From assembly GCA_900016675.1 (NCBI GenBank), contig LN483070.1, forward strand, positions 1,860,001 to 1,924,000: 64,000 bases of DNA, written 5' to 3'. Within the stretch, counting starts at the first letter, position 1. Every line of letters starts with the position of its first letter. Below are positions 1 through 8,475 of the stretch, piece after piece. This stretch comes from Arthrobacter saudimassiliensis (GTDB lineage: Bacteria > Actinomycetota > Actinomycetes > Actinomycetales > Micrococcaceae). A program made the position numbers and the translations under genes. Below the pieces are notes generated by a model. That model did no database searches, was not told the origin of the DNA, and worked only from the letters and a program-made list of their open reading frames with translations.

Positions 1-98
1 GACAGCTCGCTGTTGGTTCCCTCCACCTGGTAGGCGGTCGGTTCCCACTCCGAGACTTCAAAATCGGCGACAATCTGCACTTCGGTTCCCTCGGTCAT
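1..98 (-). CDS. Partial hypothetical protein, N-terminus only
   Basis: An ATG at 96-98 on the minus strand opens a frame that runs off the left edge of the window; 32 codons are visible. The residues include FEVSEWEPTAYQ. A Phe-x-Val-x-x-Trp start of this kind is reminiscent of small DUF3224-type beta-barrel proteins, but 32 residues cannot settle the family. It is divergent from the GT87 gene that starts at 220. Treat the family suggestion as a weak guess; that this is a real start is moderately likely. Confidence 0.4.
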   Translation of the reverse strand, partial: MTEGTEVQIVADFEVSEWEPTAYQVEGTNSEL

Positions 99-219
99 CC
101 CTCCAGTATTCCGTGTCCCGCCCCTGATTGCATTCCGCGCGCTGCCCGCCGGTAGCCTTGTCGCTGTACCTGCAGCCGAATCTGCAGGTATTTCCGCGTC
201 TAAGGAGAGCCGTCCCCGC

Positions 220-1473
220 ATGTCCGCTGAACCGACTCCGGTTTCCTTCCTTCGCCGCCGGTCCGTGCTGTGGCCGGCCTTCCTGCTGGTGCACGGCGGC
301 ATCCTGGCGGTGCTTGCGCCGATGATGCTTTCCGGGGACGTGCTCAGCGACGTGCGCTTCTACCGGGAGTGGGCCTTCGACGCGCTGCAGGGCGAACCGC
401 GGGGCATCGTCTCCGACTGGGTCTACCCGATCGGGGCCCTGGTACCCATGCTGCTGGCCGCGCTGGGCGGCTGGGGCGGGTACATGTTTGCCTGGTTCCT
501 GCTCTTCGCCGGCCTGAACGCCGCCGCGTTCGCGCTGCTGACCGCCCGGCAGACCCCGCGCAGGACGGCGGCGGCGTACTGGTGGCTGGCGGCGACGGCG
601 CTGCTGGGCCCGGTGGCCGTGGGCCGCATCGACGGGCTGACGGTTCCGCTGGTCATCATCGCCCTGCTGCTCCTGGAACGGCGTCCGGTCGCGGCGTCGG
701 CGCTGCTGGCGGCGGCAACGTGGATCAAGGTCTGGCCGGCCGCCGTCATCCTGGCCCTGCTGGTGGCCTGGCGCCGGCGGCTGACCCTGCTGGCCACCGG
801 CGCCGCGGTGTCCGCCCTCATCGCCGCGGCTGTCACCGCGGCAGGCGGCCTGCGCCACCTGCTGAGCTTCATCGGCGCGCAGGGAGACCGCGGAATGCAG
901 CTGGAAGCCCCCTTCACCACCCCCGGCCTGTGGCAGGCCATCCTCGGACGCTCCGACGCGCACATCTTCGAGGACGTGGTGATCAATACCCGCGAAGTCC
1001 GCGGCGCGCTCGGCGAACCGGTCGCCGCGCTGATGAGCCCGCTGCTCGCCGCGGCCGCCGTCGCCGTCGCCCTGCTGCTCATCTGGGCACTGCGGCGCGG
1101 CGTGCCCGAACGGGAACTGATCGCCGCCGGCGCCCTGGCCCTGGTCAGCGCCTTCATTGTCTTCAACAAGGTCGGCTCGCCGCAGTTCATGCTCTGGCTG
1201 GTGGCCGTCACCGCCGTCGGGCTGGCCTGGGAGGGCCGCACCTGGCGGTTTCCCGCCTGGCTGATGCTCGGCGTGGCCGCGCTGACCACCCTGGTCTACC
1301 CGCTCTTCTACCAGGCCCTGTACGAGGACCTGAACACCGCCGTCGCCGCGGCGCTGACCGTGCGCAACGCCGCCCTGCTGGTGCTCTTCGGCTGGGCGCT
1401 GGCGCGGATCGTCTCCCTGGCCCGGCAGGCGCGGGTCAGCGGACCCGCAGCTCTCCCGGCGCGGGATCGGTGA
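220..1473 (+). CDS. GT87-family (DUF2029) polyprenyl-phosphate mannosyltransferase-like membrane protein
   Basis: This 417-residue polytopic protein has about ten hydrophobic segments. An early acidic stretch (SDVRFYREW, about residues 41-49) sits in the first external loop, where GT-C enzymes keep the catalytic acid. The family uses polyprenyl-phosphate mannose to mannosylate glycolipids outside the membrane, as in lipomannan or PIM assembly. The start is an ATG preceded by AAGGAGAG. The 3' end overlaps the convergent mptB gene by 38 bp, and mptB is itself a mannosyltransferase of the same fold, so both probably serve one lipoglycan pathway. The exact linkage made cannot be read from sequence. 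Confidence 0.75.
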   Translation: MSAEPTPVSFLRRRSVLWPAFLLVHGGILAVLAPMMLSGDVLSDVRFYREWAFDALQGEPRGIVSDWVYPIGALVPMLLAALGGWGGYMFAWFLLFAGLNAAAFALLTARQTPRRTAAAYWWLAATALLGPVAVGRIDGLTVPLVIIALLLLERRPVAASALLAAATWIKVWPAAVILALLVAWRRRLTLLATGAAVSALIAAAVTAAGGLRHLLSFIGAQGDRGMQLEAPFTTPGLWQAILGRSDAHIFEDVVINTREVRGALGEPVAALMSPLLAAAAVAVALLLIWALRRGVPERELIAAGALALVSAFIVFNKVGSPQFMLWLVAVTAVGLAWEGRTWRFPAWLMLGVAALTTLVYPLFYQALYEDLNTAVAAALTVRNAALLVLFGWALARIVSLARQARVSGPAALPARDR

Positions 1474-2974
1474 GCTTCTTCCGGAACAGGGTCTTGGTCT
1501 TCGGATCCAGGAAGATCAGGTAGAGGGCGAAGGCCAGGGCCGTCACCACGGCGATCTGCCGGGCGGCGGAGAGGCTGAACTCGAAGTAGGGCCAGATGTC
1601 CAGCTGGTCGCTGATCGCGTACACCATGAAGAAGGACACGATCAGGTAGAGCGTCTTGGCCTGCCAGTCGCTGCGGATGCCGGTGACGGCGAACAGGGGA
1701 ATCAGCCACACCACATACCAGGACTGGATCATGGGAGCCAGGAACACGATGGCCGCGAAGGCGAGCGTGAGCCGGCGCACCAGCCTGCCGTGGTCGCCCA
1801 CGAACATGAGCCAGACCACGATCGCCACGGACGCGATGCGTCCGACGCTGTGCACGACGTCGGCCATCCCCCAGCCCGGCAGGCCCACCGAGTTGCCCAG
1901 GGTCGCCACCACCAGTCCGAGGAACCCGACCGGCGCGTACCAGATCCAGACGCTGCCCGGGGTGCTCAGGGCACCCACCCAGCCGAAGCCGAAGCCGTTG
2001 ATCAGTCCCATCACGGCCAGGATGGCCAGTGACAGTCCGGCGGTCAGGAACCAGTAGCCGAAGCGGCGCTTCCAGCTGGCCCCCTTGCCCGCCCACAGCA
2101 GGCCGATGAAGGGCAGGAACACCAGGGTGATCGGCTTGATCCCGACGGACAGCGTCACCAGCAGCACGCCCAGCAGGCCGCGGCGGGTCGCCGCGAAGTA
2201 CAGGCCCACGAGCGCCAGGCCGATCATGAGCGCGTCATTGTGGATCGCAGCGATGAAGTTGGCCAGGAACAGCGGGTTGGCGGCGGTCAGCCACAGCGCC
2301 CGGTTGGGGTTGATGCCGTGCAGATCGGCCAGCCGCGGCACCACCCAGATGCACATCCCCACGCCGATGAGCGCGATCAGCCGGAAGAGCAGGATGGAGA
2401 ACTCGGTCTGCCCGCCGGTGATCATCACCACGAGCTCCTCGAGCCAGAGGAACACGGGGCCGTAGGGGGTGGGGCTCAGCGCCCACAGGTCGTCGGCGCC
2501 GATCTGCAGGTAGTTGTTGATCTGCGCGTACCCGTCCTTGTACGGGTTCAGGCCGCTCACCATCACCAGCCCCTGGGCGATGTAGGCGAACACGTCCCGG
2601 CTGAACAGGGGCAGGCAGACACACATCGGCGCACCCCAGGCGACGACGGCGCGGAGCACGACGGGCCGGGAGTCCGGGCCCCAGGAGCCCATCCGCTGTC
2701 CCAGCCGCAGCCAGGACCGCACCAGCAGCATCCCGCCGACGGCGAGCATGAAGACGGAGAACACGGCTCCGGCCGGCTCGAACCGCATCCAGATGATCAG
2801 CGGCATCCGGCGGAGCTCGGTGGAGGCCAGCGACAGCCAGCCGACGCCGAGGGAACCGACGAGCATCATCATCGAGCCGACGAACCCCTGGAGGATGGCC
2901 ACATTGGGTCGGTCGGGGGCATCCTTGGCCGGAATCGACGGCTCAGTCGCCGGCACAGGGGCGGTCATCTGCAT
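1436..2974 (-). CDS. mptB: Polyprenol-phosphate-mannose alpha-1,6-mannosyltransferase MptB-like
   Basis: A 512-residue GT-C-type membrane protein with more than ten transmembrane segments. The N-terminal 30 residues are Pro/Ala-rich and soluble, followed by alternating hydrophobic spans; the conserved-looking loop SPTPYGPVFLWLEE lies near residues 167-180. This matches the MptA/MptB family, which extends the alpha-1,6-mannan core of lipomannan from polyprenyl-phosphate mannose in Corynebacteriales and Micrococcus. The start used is the ATG at 2972-2974; a second ATG two codons later is possible. It faces the GT87 gene convergently and shares its last 38 bp with it. MptB rather than MptA is the likelier label, but the two are close. 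Confidence 0.72.
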   Translation of the reverse strand: MQMTAPVPATEPSIPAKDAPDRPNVAILQGFVGSMMMLVGSLGVGWLSLASTELRRMPLIIWMRFEPAGAVFSVFMLAVGGMLLVRSWLRLGQRMGSWGPDSRPVVLRAVVAWGAPMCVCLPLFSRDVFAYIAQGLVMVSGLNPYKDGYAQINNYLQIGADDLWALSPTPYGPVFLWLEELVVMITGGQTEFSILLFRLIALIGVGMCIWVVPRLADLHGINPNRALWLTAANPLFLANFIAAIHNDALMIGLALVGLYFAATRRGLLGVLLVTLSVGIKPITLVFLPFIGLLWAGKGASWKRRFGYWFLTAGLSLAILAVMGLINGFGFGWVGALSTPGSVWIWYAPVGFLGLVVATLGNSVGLPGWGMADVVHSVGRIASVAIVVWLMFVGDHGRLVRRLTLAFAAIVFLAPMIQSWYVVWLIPLFAVTGIRSDWQAKTLYLIVSFFMVYAISDQLDIWPYFEFSLSAARQIAVVTALAFALYLIFLDPKTKTLFRKKLTDPAPGELRVR

Positions 2975-3202
2975 GGTTCCAATCGTCGGCTGGCTGGTCT
3001 TCCGAACGGCTCACCGGCATCACAGCCGAAGCCGGCGCACTGGTAAGGCAGGTCGGGCCAGGCACGATGAGCACCGTCCTAGCCAAGATACCAGCCTGTC
3101 CCCGGCAACGATCCCCGGCGGGCCGGGCGCGGCGGCACCTCCCGGACGGGGCCCGCCTTATAGACTGGGCTCGGTTTTGGACCGACAAGTGCAAGGGCGG
3201 TA

Positions 3203-4015
3203 ATGGCTGTGGGGCGCCATCGTGCAGAGGCCGGGCAGGCAGGCAACGAAGACCGGCGACGCGCCGCGGGAGGCAGCGGCCGCCGGCGGCGGTCCGCGGA
3301 CCCGGCCCGGCGTGCGCCGTCGGCGGCCACCGGAACACGGCGGGCGGCAGCCCGCGCCGCCGAGGCGCCGCGGCGTCCGCGACGGGACCCCGATCTGGCC
3401 CTCTGGGGCATCTTCCTCGGCGTCGTGACCTACGCCGCCTCCACGCGCACCGAGATCGACCCGGCGGCCGGAGCAGGCACAGCGTTCCTGGTGACCGCGG
3501 TCTTCGCCGCCCTCTGGTGGTTCGGCGGCCGGGACCGCCCGGTGGATTCCGACGCGGCGCCTGCGGCGGCCTCCCGGGAGGACGCCGCCTCCCCCGTCGA
3601 AGCCGACGGCGCACTGCCGGCGGCTGCCGAACCCTCCACCGCCGCGCCGGCTCCCGCCGGGTCCGCCGGGTCCGACGCCGCTGCCGCACGATCCGGGGCC
3701 GCAGGGTCCGGGGCGGCATCGGGTTCCCGGCGAAAGGAGGCCGCCGGCGCCCGTCCGCCCGTTCCGCAGCACCAGGGCGCCCCGGTGGAACCGCTGCCGT
3801 GGGACGCCGCCGCCACCCGCCGCGGACGACGCCGCGCCGACGCGGGGCACCAGTCCGTGCCGGCCGACGGGCCCAGCCGGTGGACCCGCGCCTTCGGGCC
3901 GCCCGAGACCGGCTCCCTTCCGCTGCAGCAGTACGTGCCCACCGGGCCGCTGCCGATCATCGTGGCCGACCCGGAAACCCTCGACGGGCGGCAGCGCAGC
4001 CACTCCAGCATCTGA
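3203..4015 (+). CDS. Hypothetical protein, two short membrane segments and disordered Ala/Arg/Pro-rich tails
   Basis: I do not recognise a family for this 270-residue protein. Residues 1-62 are very basic (Arg/Ala-rich). Two hydrophobic segments lie at about 66-80 (ALWGIFLGVVTYAAS) and 90-107 (AGTAFLVTAVFAALWWFG). The rest is a long low-complexity Ala/Pro/Ser/Asp region ending in a more structured stretch near 235-265. The shape suggests a small membrane anchor with a flexible cytoplasmic tail. The ATG at 3203 has AAGGGCGG upstream, and a TAGACT hexamer at 3161-3166 could be its -10. It precedes orn by 47 bp, but orn appears to have its own promoter. Confidence 0.6.
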   Translation: MAVGRHRAEAGQAGNEDRRRAAGGSGRRRRSADPARRAPSAATGTRRAAARAAEAPRRPRRDPDLALWGIFLGVVTYAASTRTEIDPAAGAGTAFLVTAVFAALWWFGGRDRPVDSDAAPAAASREDAASPVEADGALPAAAEPSTAAPAPAGSAGSDAAAARSGAAGSGAASGSRRKEAAGARPPVPQHQGAPVEPLPWDAAATRRGRRRADAGHQSVPADGPSRWTRAFGPPETGSLPLQQYVPTGPLPIIVADPETLDGRQRSHSSI

Positions 4016-4050
4016 CCCGGCCCCTCGGCAGGGGCGCGGGGCCGAAGCGG

Positions 4051-4065
4051 TACATTGGTGGGGTG
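4051..4065 (+). promoter_or_regulatory. Leaderless promoter of orn
   Basis: TACATT at 4051-4056 fits the actinobacterial -10 pattern TAnnnT. It ends six bases before the GTG start of orn at 4063, and no Shine-Dalgarno sequence is present. Transcription would begin at the G of the start codon. No good -35 is visible, which is common for such promoters. Confidence 0.55.
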
Positions 4066-4677
4066 CCGATTTCAAGTGAACGCATTGTCTGGATCGATTG
4101 CGAAATGACGGGGCTCGACATCACCCGTGATGCCCTGATCGAGGTGGCCGTCCTGGTGACGGACGCCGAGCTCAACGTGCTGGGTACGGGAGTGGATGTC
4201 GTGATCCGGCCCGACGACGAGGCCCTCGCCGGCATGGGCGACTTCGTCCGCGAGATGCACACGACCTCCGGGCTGCTCAAGGAGCTGCCGGGCGGGATGA
4301 GCATGGCCGAGGCCGAGGCCGAGGTCATCGAGTACATCACGGCCTGGGTTCCGGAGCCGAAGAAGGCCCAGCTCGCCGGCAACTCGGTGGGCACCGACCG
4401 CCTGTTCCTCGCCCGCGACATGCCGGAAGTGATCAACCACCTGCACTACCGGGTCATCGATGTCTCCACGATCAAGGAGCTGGCCCGCCGCTGGTACCCC
4501 AGGGCCTATTTCCAGGCCCCGGCCAAGCACGGCGGGCACCGGGCGCTCGGCGACATCCGCGATTCCATCAACGAGCTGCGCTACTACCGTCAGGCGGTCT
4601 TCGTACCCGCCCCCGGACCGGATTCAGCGACGGCGAAGAAGATCGCGGCGGCCCTGGCCGAGCAGCCGCAGGGTTAG
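4063..4677 (+). CDS. orn: Oligoribonuclease
   Basis: This DEDDh 3'-5' exoribonuclease degrades 2-5 nt RNA fragments, and pGpG, to mononucleotides in the cytoplasm. The 204-residue product has the ExoI motif WIDCEMTG near residues 9-16, the ExoII region AGNSVGTDR, and the ExoIII histidine and aspartate in KHGGHRALGDIRDS; length and motifs are standard for the family. The GTG at 4063 is chosen because the DEDD domain begins immediately after it and a -10 hexamer sits six bases upstream. The frame stays open for a long way upstream, but that stretch lies opposite or within other genes. The tRNA-His gene follows 106 bp downstream. Confidence 0.95.
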   Translation: MPISSERIVWIDCEMTGLDITRDALIEVAVLVTDAELNVLGTGVDVVIRPDDEALAGMGDFVREMHTTSGLLKELPGGMSMAEAEAEVIEYITAWVPEPKKAQLAGNSVGTDRLFLARDMPEVINHLHYRVIDVSTIKELARRWYPRAYFQAPAKHGGHRALGDIRDSINELRYYRQAVFVPAPGPDSATAKKIAAALAEQPQG

Positions 4678-4783
4678 CTCCGTCACATTTTCGCCGCCCG
4701 GGCTCCGGATGCGCAGAAGCGGTCGAAAAACCGTGTAAGCTGGATTGCGCTGCTCCAGTCAGGGAAACCGATCGGGAGCACAT

Positions 4784-4860
4784 GGTGGGTATAGCTCAGT
4801 TGGCAGAGCGCCTGGTTGTGGTCCAGGAGGTCGCGGGTTCAAACCCCGTTACTCACCCCA
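4784..4860 (+). tRNA. tRNA-His (GUG)
   Basis: A cloverleaf folds from 4785: acceptor GTGGGTA pairs with TACTCAC (4850-4856, one G-U pair), the D-arm contains AGCTCAGTTGG, the anticodon loop is TTGTGGT with anticodon GTG, and the T-arm has GGGTTCAAACCCC. The extra G at -1 (4784), characteristic of tRNA-His, faces C73 (4857). The 3' CCA is encoded (4858-4860). A clear terminator follows at 4890. Confidence 0.97.
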
Positions 4861-4889
4861 ACATGGGACGCCGGCACACCGGCACCTCA

Positions 4890-4921
4890 GGCCGCCTCGG
4901 AGATCTCCGGGGCGGCCTTTT
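4890..4921 (+). terminator. Intrinsic terminator after tRNA-His
   Basis: GGCCGCC at 4890-4896 pairs with GGCGGCC at 4911-4917 around a loop that can itself pair further (CTCGGAGATCTCCGG), followed by TTTT. It separates the tRNA from the acyl-CoA dehydrogenase gene 46 bp later. Confidence 0.85.
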
Positions 4922-4967
4922 CCATGTGGTTCACTGGAACTGCTGATCAAAGAGGAGGCACGGGCAC

Positions 4968-6125
4968 GTGTTACGCAGTCTGTTCGAAGAGGACCATGAA
5001 CTGTTCCGCGAGCTGGCGCGGGAATTCAACGACCGGGAGGTCGCGCCCCACTACGCCGACTGGGACCGTGAGCACATGATGCCCCGCCGGCTCTGGAAGG
5101 CGGCCGGCGAGCAGGGCCTGCTTGGCCTGGCGGTCCCGGAGGAATACGGCGGCGCCGGCATGCCCGACTACCGGTACCGGGTTGTCCTAGACGAGGAGTT
5201 CGCCCGCGCCGGCCACCTCGCCGTCGGCCTCGCCTTCCACCTCCACGACGACCTGGTCCTGCCCCACCTGCTGGCCTACGGCTCCGAGGACCTCAAGCAG
5301 CGCTGGCTGCCCGGCATGGTCTCCGGTGACATCGTCACCTCCGTCGCCTGGACCGAACCCGGAGCCGGCAGCGACCTGCGCGGCATCCGCACGCGCGCCG
5401 TCCGCACCGAGGACGGAGACTGGCTGCTCACCGGGCAGAAGACGTTCATCGGCAACGGCATCAGCGGCGACGCCGCGCTGGTCCTGGCGCGCACCGACGG
5501 CGGCAGCGGGCGCGGCGGAAGCGGTTCCTTCAGCATGTTCATGGTCGGCAAGACCGAGGGGTACTCCACCGGCCGGCAGCTGGACAAGATGGGCCTGAAG
5601 GCCTCGGACACCGCTGAGCTCTTCTTCGACAACGTCCGCGTGCCGGCCTCGGACCTGGTGGGCGAGGAGGGCCGCGGGCTGGAGTACGCCGCCGGCCAGC
5701 TGCCCCAGGGCAGGCTGGCCATCGCGGTGGCGGCCTCGGCGGTCTCCCGCGCCGTCTACGACTCCACCGTGCGCTACACGGGCGAACGCACCGCCTTCGA
5801 CGCCCGGATCATGGACTTCCAGGCCTCCCGGTTCACGCTGGCCGAGCTCCTCACCGAGGTGGAGGTCACCGAAGCGTACGTCGATGCGGCCGTCCGCGCC
5901 TTCAACGACGGCGTCCTGGATCCCGTCTCGGCCGCCAAGGCCAAGCTCTGGGCGGCCGAGCGGGCCAAGTCGATCACCGACCGGTGCCTGCAGCTGCACG
6001 GCGGGTACGGGTACATCATGGAATACCCCGTGGCCCAGGCTTTCCTGGCCGCCCGGCTGCTGACCATTTTCGGCGGCACCAGCGAAATCATGAAGGAGGT
6101 CATCGGGCGCGACATCGCCCGCTGA
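4968..6125 (+). CDS. Acyl-CoA dehydrogenase
   Basis: A 385-residue flavoprotein that would oxidise an acyl-CoA to the trans-2-enoyl-CoA and pass electrons to ETF. The family landmarks are present: the helical N-domain, VAWTEPGAGSD (about 126-136, substrate and FAD contacts), the middle beta domain with QKTFIGNG, and the C-terminal LQLHGGYGYIMEYP near residues 342-355. The catalytic-base region and the final FGGTSEIMKEVIGRDIAR are typical of long or medium-chain and isovaleryl-type enzymes. The GTG start at 4968 has a strong AGAGGAGG nine bases upstream. Substrate chain length cannot be decided. It is followed after 32 bp by def, probably in the same transcript. Confidence 0.9.
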   Translation: MLRSLFEEDHELFRELAREFNDREVAPHYADWDREHMMPRRLWKAAGEQGLLGLAVPEEYGGAGMPDYRYRVVLDEEFARAGHLAVGLAFHLHDDLVLPHLLAYGSEDLKQRWLPGMVSGDIVTSVAWTEPGAGSDLRGIRTRAVRTEDGDWLLTGQKTFIGNGISGDAALVLARTDGGSGRGGSGSFSMFMVGKTEGYSTGRQLDKMGLKASDTAELFFDNVRVPASDLVGEEGRGLEYAAGQLPQGRLAIAVAASAVSRAVYDSTVRYTGERTAFDARIMDFQASRFTLAELLTEVEVTEAYVDAAVRAFNDGVLDPVSAAKAKLWAAERAKSITDRCLQLHGGYGYIMEYPVAQAFLAARLLTIFGGTSEIMKEVIGRDIAR

Positions 6126-6157
6126 CCCCGCCGCACCGCACAAAAGGACTCCCCCAC

Positions 6158-6730
6158 ATGGCCATCCGCCCCATAGTGATCCACGGCGAACCGGTCCTGC
6201 ACCGCCGCGCCGTCGAAGTCGCCGCCTTCGACGACGAGCTGCGCACCCTCGTCGCCGACATGTACGAGACGATGGACGCCGCCCACGGCGTCGGGCTCGC
6301 CGCGCCGCAGGTCGGCGTCGGCCTGCGGATCTTCACGTTCGACTACCCCAACGACGACGACGCGCCGGACCGCGGCGTCGTCGTCAACCCGGTGCTGGTG
6401 ACCTCCAAGGTTCCCGGGTCAGCCCCGGACCCCGACGAGCACACGGAAGGGTGCCTCTCCGTGCCCGGCGAGGCGTTCCCCCTGCAGCGTGCGGCCTGGG
6501 CCCGCGTGACCGGCTTCGACGAGGCCGGCCGCCCGGTCGACTTCGAGGCGACCGGATGGTTCGCCCGGGTGATGCAGCACGAATACGACCACCTGGACGG
6601 CATGGTGTACGTGGACCGGCTCACCGAACGCTGGGCCCGCGCGGCGAAGAAGGCCGTCCGGGCCAACGGCTGGAACGTTCCGGGCCTGACCTGGATGCCG
6701 GGAGTGGACCCGGACCCGTTCGGCCACTGA
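6158..6730 (+). CDS. def: Peptide deformylase
   Basis: Removes the N-formyl group from nascent proteins at the ribosome exit. The 190-residue product has all three metal/active-site motifs: GVGLAAPQ (44-51), EGCLS (97-101, Cys99 ligand) and HEYDH (141-145, His141 and His145 ligands, Glu142 catalytic). The ATG at 6158 is preceded by AAAAGGACT and starts a normal-length protein. An Asp-rich insert (YPNDDDAPD) between the first two motifs and a slightly long C-terminus resemble actinobacterial type enzymes. Ends in a strong shared terminator. Confidence 0.95.
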   Translation: MAIRPIVIHGEPVLHRRAVEVAAFDDELRTLVADMYETMDAAHGVGLAAPQVGVGLRIFTFDYPNDDDAPDRGVVVNPVLVTSKVPGSAPDPDEHTEGCLSVPGEAFPLQRAAWARVTGFDEAGRPVDFEATGWFARVMQHEYDHLDGMVYVDRLTERWARAAKKAVRANGWNVPGLTWMPGVDPDPFGH

Positions 6731-6763
6731 GCAGCCGGGCCGCCCGTCGCCCGCTGACGCACA

Positions 6764-6796
6764 AGAGCCCCGCTCCCCTGAAGGGAGCGGGGCTCT
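6764..6796. terminator. Bidirectional terminator between def and gap
   Basis: AGAGCCCCGCTCCC (6764-6777) and GGGAGCGGGGCTCT form a perfect 14-bp stem with a CTGAA loop between convergent def and gap. T-runs are weak on both sides, but the stem is very strong. Confidence 0.8.
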
Positions 6797-6814
6797 GTAC
6801 GTGCAGGCCGTGCG

Positions 6815-8284
6815 TCAGCTGACGACGGCGGCCAGCTCCTCGGCCTTGGGGAAGGCCGGCGGGTTGACGTGCGCCATCTCCTCGAGGACGCGGACCACCT
6901 GGCACGAGTAGCCGAACTCGTTGTCGTACCAGACGTACACGACGGCGTTGGTTCCGTTGCAGATGGTGGCCAGGCCGTCGACGATGCCCGCGCGGCGGGA
7001 GCCGACGAAGTCGGTGGAGACGACCTCCGGGGACGCGATGTAGTCGATCTGCTTGTGCAGGTCGGAGTTCAGCGACACCTCGCGCAGGAACGTGTTCAGC
7101 TCATCCTTGTCGGTGGCCTGCTCCAGGTTCAGGTTCAGGATCGCCATCGAGACGTCGGGGGTGGGAACGCGGATGGCGTTGCCGGTGAGCTTGCCGCCCA
7201 GTTCCGGCAGCGCCTTGGCCACGGCCTTGGCCGCGCCGGTCTCGGTGATCACCATGTTCAGCGCCGCCGAGCGGCCGCGGCGGTCGCCCTTGTGGAAGTT
7301 GTCGATCAGGTTCTGGTCATTGGTGAAGGAGTGCACCGTTTCGACGTGCCCGTGGACGATGCCGAAGCGGTCGTTCAGCACCTTCAGCACCGGGGTGATC
7401 GCGTTGGTGGTGCAGGACGCGGCGGAGAGGATCCGGTCTTCGTCGGTGATCACCTGGTGGTTGATGCCGTGCACGATGTTCTTCAGGTCGCCCTTGCCCG
7501 GGGCGGTGAGCAGCACCCGTGCCACGCCCTTGGACTGCAGGTGCTGGGACAGGCCCTCCTCGTCCCGCCAGCGGCCGGTGTTGTCCACCACGATGGCGTC
7601 GTTGATGCCGTAGGCGGTGTAGTCGACGGAGGCCGGGTCGTTCGAGTAGATGACCTGGATCAGGGTGCCGTTGGCGAGGATGGTGTTGTTTTCCTCGTCG
7701 ACGGTGATGGTGCCGTCGAAGGCCCCGTGCACGGAGTCGCGGCGCAGCAGGCTGGCGCGCTTGACGATGTCGTTCTCCGAGCCCTTGCGCACCACGATGG
7801 CGCGCAGCCGCAGGCCGTGGCCGCCGCCTGCGTGCTCGATGAGGATCCGGGCCAGCAGCCGGCCGATGCGGCCGAAGCCGTAGAGCACGACGTCGGTGCT
7901 GGTGCGCTCGTCCGCGCCGCCGCGGCCGACGACGTCGGCCAGCTCATCGCGGAGGAAGGCTTCAAGGTCGGCACCCTCGCCGAGCTCCTTGTACTTGGTC
8001 GCCAGGCGGGCGAGGTCGATCGAGGAGGCGCCGAGGTCGAGGCCGGCCAGGGCCTCCAGGACGGGGTAGGTCTCCGCCAGCGGCAGCTCGGTGTCGTCAA
8101 TCTGGCGCGCCCAGCGGTGGGCCTTCTGAATTTCGATCACGGAGCGGTTCACCAGGCTCCGGCCGTACACCGAGGTGACAACGCTGTTCTCACGGTACAG
8201 CCGCCCGATGAGCGGAATCATGGCCTCCGCGAGGGCCACCCGGTCCATCCAGGTTTCCAGGCAGGTCTCGGACTTCTGGCTCAC
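6815..8284 (-). CDS. gapB: Glyceraldehyde-3-phosphate dehydrogenase, long GapB-type
   Basis: The 489-residue protein is about 150 residues longer than the usual GAPDH. Residues 1-130 are an N-terminal helical extension, then the Rossmann motif GFGRIG (136-141), the catalytic ASCTTNAITP with Cys291, and the C-terminal WYDNEFGYS. Long forms like this occur in actinobacteria; the corynebacterial 480-residue GapB is NADP-accepting and used mainly in the gluconeogenic direction, so the same may hold here (inference). It starts with GTG; AAGGATG lies upstream. Its leader holds two tandem perfect hairpins. The gene is convergent with def. Confidence 0.9.
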   Translation of the reverse strand: MSQKSETCLETWMDRVALAEAMIPLIGRLYRENSVVTSVYGRSLVNRSVIEIQKAHRWARQIDDTELPLAETYPVLEALAGLDLGASSIDLARLATKYKELGEGADLEAFLRDELADVVGRGGADERTSTDVVLYGFGRIGRLLARILIEHAGGGHGLRLRAIVVRKGSENDIVKRASLLRRDSVHGAFDGTITVDEENNTILANGTLIQVIYSNDPASVDYTAYGINDAIVVDNTGRWRDEEGLSQHLQSKGVARVLLTAPGKGDLKNIVHGINHQVITDEDRILSAASCTTNAITPVLKVLNDRFGIVHGHVETVHSFTNDQNLIDNFHKGDRRGRSAALNMVITETGAAKAVAKALPELGGKLTGNAIRVPTPDVSMAILNLNLEQATDKDELNTFLREVSLNSDLHKQIDYIASPEVVSTDFVGSRRAGIVDGLATICNGTNAVVYVWYDNEFGYSCQVVRVLEEMAHVNPPAFPKAEELAAVVS

Positions 8285-8307
8285 AGATCTTCACATCCTT
8301 ATCTCAG

Positions 8308-8359
8308 CCGGCACAGCTCTGTGCCGGTTGGTTTGCACCGCGGGCGTCACCGCCCGCGG
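8308..8359 (-). promoter_or_regulatory. Two tandem perfect hairpins in the gap leader
   Basis: CCGGCACAG/CTGTGCCGG with a 2-nt loop (8308-8327) and CCGCGGGCG/CGCCCGCGG with a 4-nt loop (8338-8359) lie 24 and 54 bases upstream of the gap start. Neither is followed by a T-run on the minus strand. They could end the upstream MFS transcript, shape the gap 5' UTR, or both. Confidence 0.45.
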
Positions 8360-8475
8360 CCGGGCCAAGCCCGTCACAGCAGTGTTCTCCCGTTTCGTCC
8401 TTCGCAGGGAAGGCAGGACCACTACCAGTGTATTGCGGCCCACATTCGACTCCGCTTCGTGTTGCGAGACATTCG

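Noticed and set aside
3067-4062. Long open frame upstream of orn in the same phase
   Set aside because: It would give a 536-residue protein, but the residues before the GTG at 4063 are low-complexity Arg/Gly/Pro, overlap the membrane-protein gene in another frame and have no oligoribonuclease homology.
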